Origin: Caballeronia sp. dw_19
GTDB lineage: Bacteria > Pseudomonadota > Gammaproteobacteria > Burkholderiales > Burkholderiaceae
NCBI RefSeq assembly: GCF_018449515.1
Contig: NZ_JAAVUQ010000011.1
Coordinates: 155,645-219,644 of the forward strand
Direction: 5' to 3'
Length of the DNA stretch: 64,000 nucleotides
Shown here: one piece after another, positions 53,317 to 62,586 of the stretch
Layout of the letters: each line of letters begins with the position of its first letter
Numbering within the stretch: position 1 is the stretch's first letter
Translations under genes and position numbers: made by a program
Notes under the pieces: model-generated
What the model saw: only the letters and a program-made list of their open reading frames with translations
Databases searched by the model: none
Told to the model about the DNA's origin: nothing

Positions 53317-54975
53317 ATGGAACCTTCGGCTCACGTCGATACGTTTTCTCGCGACAACTTGCCGCCGCCCGCCGAGTGGCCGCAGTTTCTGCTCGACAAC
53401 CCCGACGTCTCCTATCCGGCGCGTCTGAATTGCGCAGTCGAATTGCTCGACCGGATAATCGATGATCATCCGGAACGTGGACAGGGCGCACGGCCCGCGA
53501 TCTGGTCGGACGTCGATGGTGCTCCGCACGCGACCACGTACAGCGAATTGCGCACGCGCGTGAACCAGGCAGCGCATGTGCTGACCGGGGTGATGGGACT
53601 GGTGCCGGGCAACCGCATTTTGCTGCGCGGACCGAATACGCTGCACATGGCAATCGCATGGCTTGCGTCCTTGAAGGCGGGTCTCGTGGTGGTGCCGACC
53701 ATGCCGCTTCTGCGTGCCAAGGAACTGAAGCAGATCATCGACAAGGCTCAGGTGTCAGCGGCCCTATGCGACGCGCGACTGCTCGATGAACTCGCGCAAT
53801 GCAGCGATCCCACCAACGTGTACTTTTGCGAAAGCCTGCTGAAAACAAGGCTCTTTCATGACGATGGCCCTGATTCCGTCGACACCATCGCCTTGCTTCA
53901 ACCCACCGAGTACACGGCAGTGGACACCGCTGCCGACGACGTCTGCCTGATCGCATTTACCAGCGGCACGACGGGAATGCCGAAGGGTTGCATGCATTTT
54001 CATCGCGATGTGCTTGCGATGTGCGACTTGTTTCCGCGCCATATTCTCAAGCCCACCGCCGGCGATATATTCTGCGGCACGCCTCCGCTGGCGTTCACCT
54101 TCGGACTGGGCGGCTTGCTGTGTTTTCCGTTGCGCGCGGGGGCATCGTCGGTATTGATCGAGAAGTTGACGCCGGAGACGCTGCTGCAAGTGGTCGAGCG
54201 TTTTCGCGCAACGATCATGTTCACGGCGCCGACGTTCTATCGGCAAATGGCGGGCGTCGCTTCGCGTTTCGATTTGTCGAGCCTTGGGAAAAGCGTCTCG
54301 GCTGGCGAAGCGTTGCCGGATGCCACGCGCAAGCTCTGGCGGCAGGCCACCGGTTTGCAAATGATCGATGGAATTGGCAGCACTGAAATGATCCATATTT
54401 TTGTGTCGTGCGCCGAGGGACAGACGCGCGACCGGGCGATCGGGCGCGCGGTGCCGGGCTACGTGGTGCAGGCAGTGGACAACAACATGCAGTCTGTTCC
54501 GGTTGGCGAGGTCGGAATGCTCGCGGTAAAAGGGCCGACCGGGTGCCGCTATCTAAGCGACCCGCGGCAGCTTAGTTTCGTCCGCGATGGGTGGAACCTT
54601 CCGGGTGATTCGGTTCGTATCGATGCCGAGGGTTACGTCTTTTATCAGTCCCGCGCCGACGACATGATCATCTCGGCCGGCTATAACATTTCCGGTCCTG
54701 AAGTAGAAAGCGCGCTGCTGTTGCATGAAGCGGTGGCGGAGTGCGGGGTCGTTAGCGTGGCCGATGACGAGCGCGGGCAAATTGCCAAGGCGTTCGTGGT
54801 TCTTCGTGCTGGATTTGTAGCGAGCGACGCGCTGGTGGTGCAGCTACAAACCTTCGTGAAGGAAGAGATCGCCCCGTACAAATATCCGCGCGCGATTGAA
54901 TTTGTCGATGCCTTGCCTCGCACCGAGACCGGCAAGCTGAAGCGGTTTGCGTTGCGCGCACTGGCGGCGTCTTGA
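53317..54975 (+). CDS. Aryl-CoA ligase (benzoate/2-aminobenzoate-CoA ligase family)
   Basis: The 552-residue adenylate-forming enzyme shows the P-loop-like FTSGTTGMPKGCMHFHRD near residues 212-229, YQSRADDMIISAGYNISGPE with the hinge Asp, and PRTETGKLKRF with the catalytic Lys540. The overall pattern is that of benzoate-CoA ligases, including the 2-aminobenzoate enzymes. It activates the aromatic acid with ATP and CoA, the first step of the route encoded by this operon. It is the last gene; a region without genes follows. Confidence 0.92.
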   Translation: MEPSAHVDTFSRDNLPPPAEWPQFLLDNPDVSYPARLNCAVELLDRIIDDHPERGQGARPAIWSDVDGAPHATTYSELRTRVNQAAHVLTGVMGLVPGNRILLRGPNTLHMAIAWLASLKAGLVVVPTMPLLRAKELKQIIDKAQVSAALCDARLLDELAQCSDPTNVYFCESLLKTRLFHDDGPDSVDTIALLQPTEYTAVDTAADDVCLIAFTSGTTGMPKGCMHFHRDVLAMCDLFPRHILKPTAGDIFCGTPPLAFTFGLGGLLCFPLRAGASSVLIEKLTPETLLQVVERFRATIMFTAPTFYRQMAGVASRFDLSSLGKSVSAGEALPDATRKLWRQATGLQMIDGIGSTEMIHIFVSCAEGQTRDRAIGRAVPGYVVQAVDNNMQSVPVGEVGMLAVKGPTGCRYLSDPRQLSFVRDGWNLPGDSVRIDAEGYVFYQSRADDMIISAGYNISGPEVESALLLHEAVAECGVVSVADDERGQIAKAFVVLRAGFVASDALVVQLQTFVKEEIAPYKYPRAIEFVDALPRTETGKLKRFALRALAAS

Positions 54976-55546
54976 TGTGAGCACGTAGCTTTCGTTGATG
55001 CCCGATCTCGACTGCGGGTGGAGAGATCGGGCCGCTTGCTGGCGGTCCGGCTCGACGCCGAATGCATGATCCCTCCTCGTACGCGCAATCACATACGTTG
55101 ATCAAATGCTCGACGCCGACGGCGCTCGGCCTATGAACATATTTCCGGCAAGTAATTGAATCGGTCAATTCGTCACGCATGGCGCACCCATCATAGTGGT
55201 GTTTTGGGCGGCGTGGCGCATTCATCCATCGCCGATGCCATTACATTAAAGCGCGCCATTTATTTTTGATTTTTTATTGACGGCTTTTCAGCTATTTTCG
55301 ATTTGCGATCAGTTATCGCAGTATTGCCTCACGATGAGTAAAAAATTACTATCGGACGGTTTTCGGGAAAATCTGCCCTTTTTAAAGCATAAAGGTCACA
55401 TGGCATATGCGCTGTAGAACTGCATCGATCGTAAGCAACAAAATCCTCCGCTGAACGCGCGCGACGAACCCATGTGAGGTCCGGCCTAAGGGGATTTCAT
55501 TGCCGCGCATCCTCCACGCTGGATGACCATCAGGAGACCATTGTTC
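54976..55546. other. Intergenic region between aryl-CoA ligase and beta-propeller
   Basis: No gene. The second half is AT-rich and probably contains the promoter of the beta-propeller gene. No T-run terminator was recognised after the ligase. Confidence 0.4.
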
Positions 55547-57481
55547 ATGTTGAGAAAACGCATTCGTGCCGCATTTGTTGCCGCTGTGCTGATCGCGGCA
55601 ATTGCGCCGGAGTGTCAGGCGCAATACACCACTGACTGGATAGCGAACACGTATGGAACGAATTCCACCTATGTCGGCAATGGTGCTCGTTCCATATGGG
55701 TAGCGCCCGAGGGAATTATTTATACCGCTTCTCTGTGGGACGAAAACGAAGGCGGCGTCGCCATATATGGCAACCGCAAAAACATGGGTTCCATCGGTTT
55801 GCACAACGAGTTCCAGGGCAGCGCCATTACGGGCAATGCAACTTCAATCTTTGCTGCCTTGCAATACGACAGGACTATCGGCAGTGGCTGGGTAGGGCGA
55901 TATAACCGAACCAGTAAAACACGTGATCTCTCCATTTCCGTCAGTGCGACAACGACCCAGACCCGCGGCGATGTCGTTACCGGACTAGCGACATCAGGCT
56001 CTCTCCTTTATGCGAGTGATTTCCCGGGAAATCGCGTGCGGGTCTTCACCACCGACGGCGTCTGGCAGAGCGATATCAATGTGGCCGCGCCCGGGGCGCT
56101 CGCCTTGGACAGTGCTGGCAATGTCTGGGTCGCGCAAGAGAATGCTGGCGCGATTGTCGAATTCAGCCCGGCCGGCGCAGCGTTGAACACGATCCAGATG
56201 TCACCCACGTCCCGCCCGAGCGCGTTGTATTTCGACGCAACGGCTGGACAGCTTTTAGTCGGCGATGAAGGGCCGGACATGAACATCAAGATCTACCAGA
56301 TCGCGGGCGTTTCAACCCAGCCAACCCAGGTCGGCACGTTCGGCATTCAGGGCGGATATCTCGACACCACGACTGGAATCAAAGGTCAGGTCGGGGACAG
56401 GCGCTTCACCCGCGTTGCCGGCATCGGCAAGGACTCTGCCGGCAACCTGTATGTCCTCAACAACCCGTGGGGTGGAACCTGGGATCTCGGCCGCAACGGC
56501 AATACCGACATCTACGCCTACGACAGCTCAGGCATTCTGCGATGGAAGCTTCAGGCACTGAACTTTGAAGGCAACGGCGCACCGGACCCCGCTACAGATG
56601 GCGCGTATTTCTACGGAGGCTTCAATGTCTACACGGGCACTGCCGGCGGAACGTTCGTGGCGAACACCGTCGATCCGATTGACTACCCGTCCGATCCACG
56701 AATCGACATCAACGACACCCAGCGTGGCGAGCACTTCGCGCAAATCGCTACCGTTGGCGCAAACCGGATCCTTGTGGCAGCCGGCCAGAATCCGGGGATC
56801 TTTTATTTCTTTCACTTCAACGCGGCCAATGGCTACATCGCCATACCGGACGGGTCGCTGCCTGGCACGGCGTTCAATGCGACCGCATTGATCACGGGAG
56901 GATTCTGTCTCGACAGCAATGGAAACGTCTGGGCCGGCCCGGACCGGACGAATCGCATCTATTACTACCCGCTGACCGGCTTTGATGCCGACGGTAAACC
57001 GAGCTGGGGAGCAGGCATTGCATACGCCACGCCGAGGACCATCCTGCCATTGACGCGGATCATCTACCTTGCCGATAGCGACACCATGATCCTCGCGCAA
57101 GGCATAGTCGGGAGCACGGACTGGACCTCGATAGGAACGCGTGTCGAGGTGTATCACGGTTGGCTCGCAGGCAACCAGCGCTCGCCGAATCCGGTGATCA
57201 ACCTCACCAGCGCCAATCCGAAATCGATCACGGCAGCCGGCAACTATCTGTTCGTCGGCTACGTAAACACCGCGCCCAACATCGACGCCTTCAATCTCGC
57301 CACGGGGAGCCTGGACACTACATTCACCAATAGCAGCCCCACGACAGTGGACGTGGGCAACAATGTTGATTCGATGTACGGCCTGAGGTCATATCTGCGA
57401 TCGACCGGTGAGTACGTGGTCACGAAGGACAACTATAACAATTCGAGCATCATTGTTTATCGTTGGACCCCGGGGTCATAG
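55547..57481 (+). CDS. Exported beta-propeller protein (NHL/SMP-30-like)
   Basis: The 644-residue protein has a signal peptide (RIRAAFVAAVLIAAIAPECQ cleaved near AQ). Repeated strand groups with short motifs such as ALDSAGNVWVAQENAGAIVE, GIGKDSAGNLYVLNNPWGGT and CLDSNGNVWAGPDRTNRIYY are typical of NHL or SMP-30-like propellers, with roughly six to eight repeats. No transmembrane segment or sorting motif is seen after the signal. No partner gene is recognisable, and the ligand is unknown. ATG 55547 precedes the signal peptide and AGGAG lies about 10 bases before it. Confidence 0.7.
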   Translation: MLRKRIRAAFVAAVLIAAIAPECQAQYTTDWIANTYGTNSTYVGNGARSIWVAPEGIIYTASLWDENEGGVAIYGNRKNMGSIGLHNEFQGSAITGNATSIFAALQYDRTIGSGWVGRYNRTSKTRDLSISVSATTTQTRGDVVTGLATSGSLLYASDFPGNRVRVFTTDGVWQSDINVAAPGALALDSAGNVWVAQENAGAIVEFSPAGAALNTIQMSPTSRPSALYFDATAGQLLVGDEGPDMNIKIYQIAGVSTQPTQVGTFGIQGGYLDTTTGIKGQVGDRRFTRVAGIGKDSAGNLYVLNNPWGGTWDLGRNGNTDIYAYDSSGILRWKLQALNFEGNGAPDPATDGAYFYGGFNVYTGTAGGTFVANTVDPIDYPSDPRIDINDTQRGEHFAQIATVGANRILVAAGQNPGIFYFFHFNAANGYIAIPDGSLPGTAFNATALITGGFCLDSNGNVWAGPDRTNRIYYYPLTGFDADGKPSWGAGIAYATPRTILPLTRIIYLADSDTMILAQGIVGSTDWTSIGTRVEVYHGWLAGNQRSPNPVINLTSANPKSITAAGNYLFVGYVNTAPNIDAFNLATGSLDTTFTNSSPTTVDVGNNVDSMYGLRSYLRSTGEYVVTKDNYNNSSIIVYRWTPGS

Positions 57482-57515
57482 CTCGAATCGCTGATTGCAG
57501 CGCTTACGTCAATAG

Positions 57516-58646
57516 TTAGCCCTGCGAATTTGCCTGGTCCGTGCGGCAGGAGAACCATCGGCGCAGCGTTCTGGGCGCTTGCACAACCTCGGCCACCTCG
57601 CGCCACCACCGCTGACCACGGTGTGGCGCGGCCAGATCGAGCCGTTCTCCCATGCGCGGCGTCGCGAGCAAAATGCCTCTTGCCGCGGCGAGCCCCATCA
57701 CGCGCTCGAACGGCTCTTGCCAGCGATGCATCGCCAGATCGAACGTGCCATTGTGAATTGGCATTAGCCAGTGGCCGCGCAGATCGAGGTGGGCCTGGAC
57801 GGTTTCGTCGGGCTGCATGTGCACGTATGGCCATTGGGCGTCGTAGGCGCCCGTTTCGACCAGCGTTATATCGAACGGACCCAGTCGCTCGCCGATCGTC
57901 CTGAAACCATCAAAGTAGCCCGTGTCACCGCTGAAGAACACGCGCAGATCGTCGTCGACGATGACCCACGAGGCCCACAAGGTACTGTTGCCATCGAAAA
58001 GACTGCGGCCGGAGAAATGCTGGGAAGGTGTTGCCGTGAACGCGAGACCGTCGATCTCCACACCCTGCCACCAGTCGAACTGACGCACCTTCGATGCGTC
58101 GATACCCCACTCGATCAGCCGGTCACCCACGCCCAGCGGCGTCAGGAACACGCTTGTCGTGCTGGCGAGGGCGAGCACCGTCTCGCGGTCCAGGTGGTCG
58201 TAGTGGTCGTGAGACAGAATCACGCCGCGCAGCGGCGGCAAGTCGGCGAGCGCGATGGGCGGTGCATGAAAGCGTTTTGGACCAAACCGCCGGAACGGCG
58301 ACGCACGTTCGGCAAAGACCGGGTCGGTCAGCCAGAACTGCCCGCGCAACTTGAGCAGCATGGTTGAATGCCCGAGGCGATACAAGCTGCGGTCCGGCGC
58401 CGCGTCAAGCTGTTCACGCGTCAGCGCATCGACGGGCAGGGTGCTTGCAGGCACCGTGCCGTCCGGTTTATTGAACAACACATTCCACACGATGCTCAGG
58501 GTCTTACGGATTCCTTCCACGGGACGAGGCTTGACATTACGGAAGCGCTCGCCGTCGTGCTGGGTTGACGAGTCAAATGATTCACGGCCGCGTTGCGCTG
58601 CTGTGAATCCCAAAGCGCGGCGGATAGAACCGGTGAACGATGTCAT
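57516..58646 (-). CDS. Metallo-beta-lactamase-fold hydrolase (NAPE-PLD/UlaG-like)
   Basis: The 376-residue protein holds the metal motif HDHYDH (residues 146-151), followed by TASTTSVFLTPLGV-like strands, FSGDTGYFDGFR with a bridging Asp, and WPYVHMQPDETVQAHLDLRG. LGHSTMLLKLRGQFWLTDPV is typical of the NAPE-PLD/RomA group of the family. RomA-like proteins are linked to lipid or phosphodiester hydrolysis and outer-membrane changes; the substrate here is unknown. It is divergent from a TetR gene with an inverted repeat between, so is probably controlled by it. Confidence 0.87.
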   Translation of the reverse strand: MTSFTGSIRRALGFTAAQRGRESFDSSTQHDGERFRNVKPRPVEGIRKTLSIVWNVLFNKPDGTVPASTLPVDALTREQLDAAPDRSLYRLGHSTMLLKLRGQFWLTDPVFAERASPFRRFGPKRFHAPPIALADLPPLRGVILSHDHYDHLDRETVLALASTTSVFLTPLGVGDRLIEWGIDASKVRQFDWWQGVEIDGLAFTATPSQHFSGRSLFDGNSTLWASWVIVDDDLRVFFSGDTGYFDGFRTIGERLGPFDITLVETGAYDAQWPYVHMQPDETVQAHLDLRGHWLMPIHNGTFDLAMHRWQEPFERVMGLAAARGILLATPRMGERLDLAAPHRGQRWWREVAEVVQAPRTLRRWFSCRTDQANSQG

Positions 58647-58685
58647 GTAGTGGCGTCCCGATACAGAAAGTAGACTATGCAGTGT

Positions 58686-58710
58686 AGTTTATCGTAGAAA
58701 AAAGTAAACT
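58686..58710. promoter_or_regulatory. Operator-like inverted repeat between MBL hydrolase and TetR
   Basis: AGTTTA and TAAACT arms are separated by 13 bases. A further related half-site (GTAGACTA, about 58671-58678) lies toward the hydrolase. The divergent TetR/target arrangement supports an operator. Confidence 0.5.
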
Positions 58711-58730
58711 GCCTGGTGTAAAATTTATTG

Positions 58731-59345
58731 ATGAATGCTACTGCCAACCTGCTACGCCTGACCGATCGCAAGCGCGCTGCCGTGATCGCTGCGGCTATTG
58801 AAGAATTTCTCGCAGCGGGTTTCGATGCAACCAGCATGGACCGCATCGCAGCCCGCGCGGGTGTGTCGAAGCGGACGGTCTACAACCATTTTCCCAGCAA
58901 GGAAGTGCTGTTCGCGGCCATCTTGCGGCAGTTGTGGGACTCGAGTGACGCGGGAGAGGCGCCCGCTTATTCCGGCTCTCAGCCGTTGCGCGCGCAGTTG
59001 CTCCAGCTGCTGTTGAAAAAGCTGAGTCTTTTGAACGACGAGGCATTCCTGTCGCTCGCGCGCGTGGCGATCGCGGCAGGCATTCATTCGCCGGAGCGCG
59101 CGCGCGACATGGTGGCCCGCATGGGGGAGCGCGAAGAAGACCTGACCGTGTGGATACGCGCAGCCACTGCCGATGGCCGGCTCAAGACATCGGACCCCGT
59201 GTTCGCGTCGCTGCAGTTGCAGGGTCTCGTCAAAGCGTTTGCTTTCTGGCCGCAGGTGACGATGGGGCAGCGTCCTCTCAGCAAGCAGGAACAAAAGCAG
59301 GTAGCGGAATCCGCCGCCGATATGTTTCTTGCGCGCTACGCATAA
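58731..59345 (+). CDS. TetR family regulator
   Basis: The 204-residue protein has a classical TetR domain (FDATSMDRIAARAGVSKRTV then YNHFPSKEVLFAAILRQLWD) and a C-terminal domain of the AefR/TetR_C type (LQLQGLVKAFAFWPQVTMGQ). It starts at ATG 58731 or the adjacent TTG. Divergent from the metallo-beta-lactamase-fold gene, which it likely represses with itself. It is not of the same subgroup as the paralogues at 13445, 23989 and 34350. Confidence 0.88.
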   Translation: MNATANLLRLTDRKRAAVIAAAIEEFLAAGFDATSMDRIAARAGVSKRTVYNHFPSKEVLFAAILRQLWDSSDAGEAPAYSGSQPLRAQLLQLLLKKLSLLNDEAFLSLARVAIAAGIHSPERARDMVARMGEREEDLTVWIRAATADGRLKTSDPVFASLQLQGLVKAFAFWPQVTMGQRPLSKQEQKQVAESAADMFLARYA

Positions 59346-59546
59346 TGGGTGCGCGACGAGCGTAACGGCTGAGGTTTTCGTTGGCTGCCGGCTTTGTCGA
59401 TTGCTACCGAACACGCTTCGCAATCTTCAGTTGTAGTGCCTTGGCGATTCCGTGACGGGTTCACGCAAGTGACACCGCATTTCACTATCGTGGTGACGCT
59501 CACTCCTATTGTGGATTGGGCCCCGTTGCAGATACTGGAGACTTCC

Positions 59547-59765
59547 ATGAGCGATCAACACGAAGTTCATCACCATCATCACGAAGCAGCCAAGCACCTC
59601 GATTCGGCCGCGAAGCATCATCGCGAAGCAGCCAAGCACGCGGAGGCTGGCGACCACGAGGCTGCGAGCCACCATGCTCACCTGGCGCATGGTCACGGGC
59701 TGCACGCGGGCGAGCACGCTGAACACGCAGCCAAGAAAGCGGTGCACTTGCACAGCGGTCACTGA
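59547..59765 (+). CDS. Small histidine-rich protein
   Basis: The 72-residue protein contains 22 histidines spaced along an alanine-rich helix with repeats of the kind AAKHHREAAKHAEAGDHEAA. Similar short proteins with the AAKHH/EAGDH pattern are common in Burkholderiaceae, from memory, without proven function; metal buffering is a reasonable guess. No signal peptide. ATG 59547 has GGAG 7 bases upstream, and a longer in-frame reading from 59394 is not repetitive and was discarded. Confidence 0.72.
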   Translation: MSDQHEVHHHHHEAAKHLDSAAKHHREAAKHAEAGDHEAASHHAHLAHGHGLHAGEHAEHAAKKAVHLHSGH

Positions 59766-59924
59766 TTGATCCAGTTGTTCCGGACAACGTACTCTGTTCG
59801 AGCGCGTTGCCCGGATGTCGGCACTTTTCTTATGACGGATGACCGCATATAGTGCGCCGCGATTTGATAACGCAACTACAAACCGCGTTGCCGCGCCCGG
59901 TGGAAGATTCCGCTTACCTGACGC

Positions 59925-61016
59925 TTACTTGATTGACTGAACCTGCGCCTGGCTCAACTCCCACGTATGGGGTGGCAGCGGAATAAAGTGGACCGTATCG
60001 AGGTACGCCTCATTGGTCTCGGACGGTACGATCGACCACAGCAAGAACCTGCGCAGCGCCGCCGCAGTGGTGGCGTCAGGCTGTTTCGTCGAAACGACCG
60101 CGTACTCGTAATTGACGAGCGGGTAGGCGCCCGATGCCGGCGCGAACACAAGGCTCAGACGTTCGTCAGCCGGCGTGCGCGGGCCGAGTGAAGCGGCGCC
60201 TGCCGTGATCGTGTCTTTGCTCGGCATAACAAATTCGCCTGCGCCATTCTTGAGTGCGGCGGTGCCGAGATGCGCGGCGCCCAGCGCGTCAGCAAAACTG
60301 ACGCCGACATAACCGATCGAGTAGGGCGTCGTTTGCAGCGCCTTCACCATGCCCGAGTTTCCCGTTGCAGTAGCACTGCCCGGCACGGCCGGCCATGAGA
60401 TTGACGTGCCATATCCCTGGTTGCTTTCCCAGTTTGGGGTCGAGAACGACAGGAACTGGGTGAACACGAAAGTGTCTCCGGAGCCTTCGGCCCGATGGAT
60501 CGGCACGATCGGGTGATGTGGTAACGCTACGCTCGGGTTGAGCGCGGCGATCTGCGGCGCATCCCAGTTGCGAATCTCGCCTGTGTAGATGGCGGCGAGC
60601 ACTGGGCCGTCCAGCTTGAGGTGAGTCGCGTTGAGGCCGGGCAGGTTGTAGTTGACCGTCTGCGCGGCAATCGCCAGCGGCACGTTGATGATCTGCGGGT
60701 GCTGCCGCATCTCGGCATCGGACATATAGGCGTCGGACGCACCGATCTGTACCTTGCCCGCCAGCACCTGCTGAATACCGGCTTCCGAGCCAGTCTCGCC
60801 GACGGTAATGTGGATGCCGGGATGCGACTTCGTGTACTCAGCCACCCAGGTTGTGAAGAGTGGATACATCAGGGTCGAGCCGGTTTCGCTCAATGTGAGG
60901 TCCTGCGCATTGACCGATGTGCTCGCCATCAGGCTGAACGCAGCCATGCACAGCGGCAGGGCTGCGAACCGGTGCGAGCGCCGCCGCCGTGCCGGGTTTT
61001 TATAATGCTTAGTCAT
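59925..61016 (-). CDS. pstS: PstS-type phosphate-binding protein
   Basis: The 363-residue periplasmic binding protein has a basic N-region and signal peptide (FAALPLCMAAFSLMASTSVN), followed by LTLSETGSTLMYPLFTTWVA, where the ETGST loop binds phosphate. HRAEGSGDTFVFTQFLS is the second ligand loop and GTSISWPAVPGSATATGNSG a third. No pstC/A/B genes follow; the neighbour upstream is an MFS carrier. It may act with a Pst transporter elsewhere, or as an extracytoplasmic phosphate scavenger. ATG 61016 has GGAGACG 7 bases before it. Confidence 0.85.
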   Translation of the reverse strand: MTKHYKNPARRRRSHRFAALPLCMAAFSLMASTSVNAQDLTLSETGSTLMYPLFTTWVAEYTKSHPGIHITVGETGSEAGIQQVLAGKVQIGASDAYMSDAEMRQHPQIINVPLAIAAQTVNYNLPGLNATHLKLDGPVLAAIYTGEIRNWDAPQIAALNPSVALPHHPIVPIHRAEGSGDTFVFTQFLSFSTPNWESNQGYGTSISWPAVPGSATATGNSGMVKALQTTPYSIGYVGVSFADALGAAHLGTAALKNGAGEFVMPSKDTITAGAASLGPRTPADERLSLVFAPASGAYPLVNYEYAVVSTKQPDATTAAALRRFLLWSIVPSETNEAYLDTVHFIPLPPHTWELSQAQVQSIK

Positions 61017-61098
61017 GCACGTCTCCGTCGCGATACGGGGAAATACCGGGAAACTATTTTTTGCGTAGGGAACATCGTGTCGGTCTGTGAGCGCGCGC

Positions 61099-62586
61099 TT
61101 ATCGTCCAATGTCGTCAAGGCTCACGCCGTTTGTCTCGATGCGAAATAACCAGGTCACCACCGCGCCAAGAATGGATGTGCCCACGAGAATGTAGAGAAG
61201 CGGACCGGTGCCAATGCCCGTGAGCAGAATGGGGAAAAGGAATGCGGTCGCGACCGCGCCGATCTTGCCGACGGCTGCCGCGAACCCGGCGCCGGTGCCG
61301 CGAATGGCCGTCGGAAACACTTCGCCTGCCAGGAGATAGGTCTGTGCGTTCGGACCCAGGTTGGTCATGAAATTGAAGAGCATGAAGCCGGCAAAAATCA
61401 CGACAGTCTTGGTCGAGCCTTCAAAACTATCGGAGAACGAAGCAATCAGAAGGCCCGCCGCGCAGCCGATGAAACCAACCACTTGCAGCCAGATCCGTCC
61501 GACCTTGTCCGCGAAGATGACCGCGAAAATGATGCCGACAATCAGCAGCATGGTGATGAGGGCAGAGCCCTTGGCGGCGAGTATGTCGTTCAGTATCAGG
61601 TCGCTGATGCTGCGAACGTGATCCGGCTTGCTGCCGAACGCCGCTGCGAGAATGGTCGGCGTGAAAATGCCGATCCCGTACGTGCCGAGATCCTGCAGGA
61701 ACCACGGTACCGAGGCCAGGATCGTCGCTCGCAGGTTGCGCCGCGCGAACAGCGCGGCGAAGCTCTGTTTGCCGCCGTGGCCCGTGGCGGCCATTTCCAT
61801 TTCGCGCGACAACGCAATACTTGTCGGGTACTGCGGGCTGCGCACCAGTAATCGCTGCGCCGCGGCTTCCGCGCGGTCGACCGCACCGCGAATATGCAGC
61901 CAACTGGGGCTTTCCGTGATGTAGAAGCGGCCGATGGTCACCGCCAGCGCCGGGATGATCGCCGTGCCGTACATCCAGCGCCACGAATCGAGGGTCGGGA
62001 TGGTCGACAGGACCAGGAAGCCCACCGCCGTACCGCCGAGCGCGCCCAACGCCTGGAAGCCGAACGCCGCCAGCACGAGCTTGCCTCGACTGCTGCTGGG
62101 GATGCTTTCCGAGATGATCATGTGCGCGGTCGGGTAATCGCAGCCGAGCGCCACGCCAAGTCCGAACAGGCAGATCACGAGCGAGATGAAGTTGGTGCAA
62201 AGAACCAGCAGCACCAGGAACGCCACGAAAATGATCATCTCCACGATGAACATCCGCTTACGCCCGAAGTAGTCGGACATGCCTCCGAGACCGACCGCTC
62301 CGACCAGGATGCCCATGAGACTGGCGGCGCTGATGAAGCCATTCTGTGCCGCGCTGATGCCGAACTCGCGCGAGATCAGCGGGAGCGCCACGCCCGTCAT
62401 GAAAACGACGAATCCTTCAAAGAACTTTCCGGCTGCCGCCAGCGCCCAGATGCGCCATTGCATCGCGGTCATGGGTACTGACGCGAGATGCGTTCCGTCA
62501 GGCCACATGGGGTGTTCGTCGATGTACTGCTGGACTGACTTCACACCGTTGCTCTGCGACCTGTCGGAATCTGCCACATCATGCAT
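61099..62586 (-). CDS. MFS transporter with phosphate-symporter-like signature
   Basis: The 495-residue carrier has twelve hydrophobic segments and the MFS loop GGMSDYFGRKRMFIVE between helices 2 and 3. In helix 4 it reads GVALGCDYPTAHMIISESIP, close to the GxDYPLxxxxxSE signature of the phosphate:H+ symporter (PHS/Pho84) group, and it keeps RGKLVLAAFGFQALG after it. Other substrates of the sugar-porter-like branch cannot be excluded. AGGAG lies 6 bases before ATG 62586. The PstS gene follows on the same strand after 82 bases, so the two may form a phosphate uptake pair (inference). Confidence 0.82.
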   Translation of the reverse strand: MHDVADSDRSQSNGVKSVQQYIDEHPMWPDGTHLASVPMTAMQWRIWALAAAGKFFEGFVVFMTGVALPLISREFGISAAQNGFISAASLMGILVGAVGLGGMSDYFGRKRMFIVEMIIFVAFLVLLVLCTNFISLVICLFGLGVALGCDYPTAHMIISESIPSSSRGKLVLAAFGFQALGALGGTAVGFLVLSTIPTLDSWRWMYGTAIIPALAVTIGRFYITESPSWLHIRGAVDRAEAAAQRLLVRSPQYPTSIALSREMEMAATGHGGKQSFAALFARRNLRATILASVPWFLQDLGTYGIGIFTPTILAAAFGSKPDHVRSISDLILNDILAAKGSALITMLLIVGIIFAVIFADKVGRIWLQVVGFIGCAAGLLIASFSDSFEGSTKTVVIFAGFMLFNFMTNLGPNAQTYLLAGEVFPTAIRGTGAGFAAAVGKIGAVATAFLFPILLTGIGTGPLLYILVGTSILGAVVTWLFRIETNGVSLDDIGR

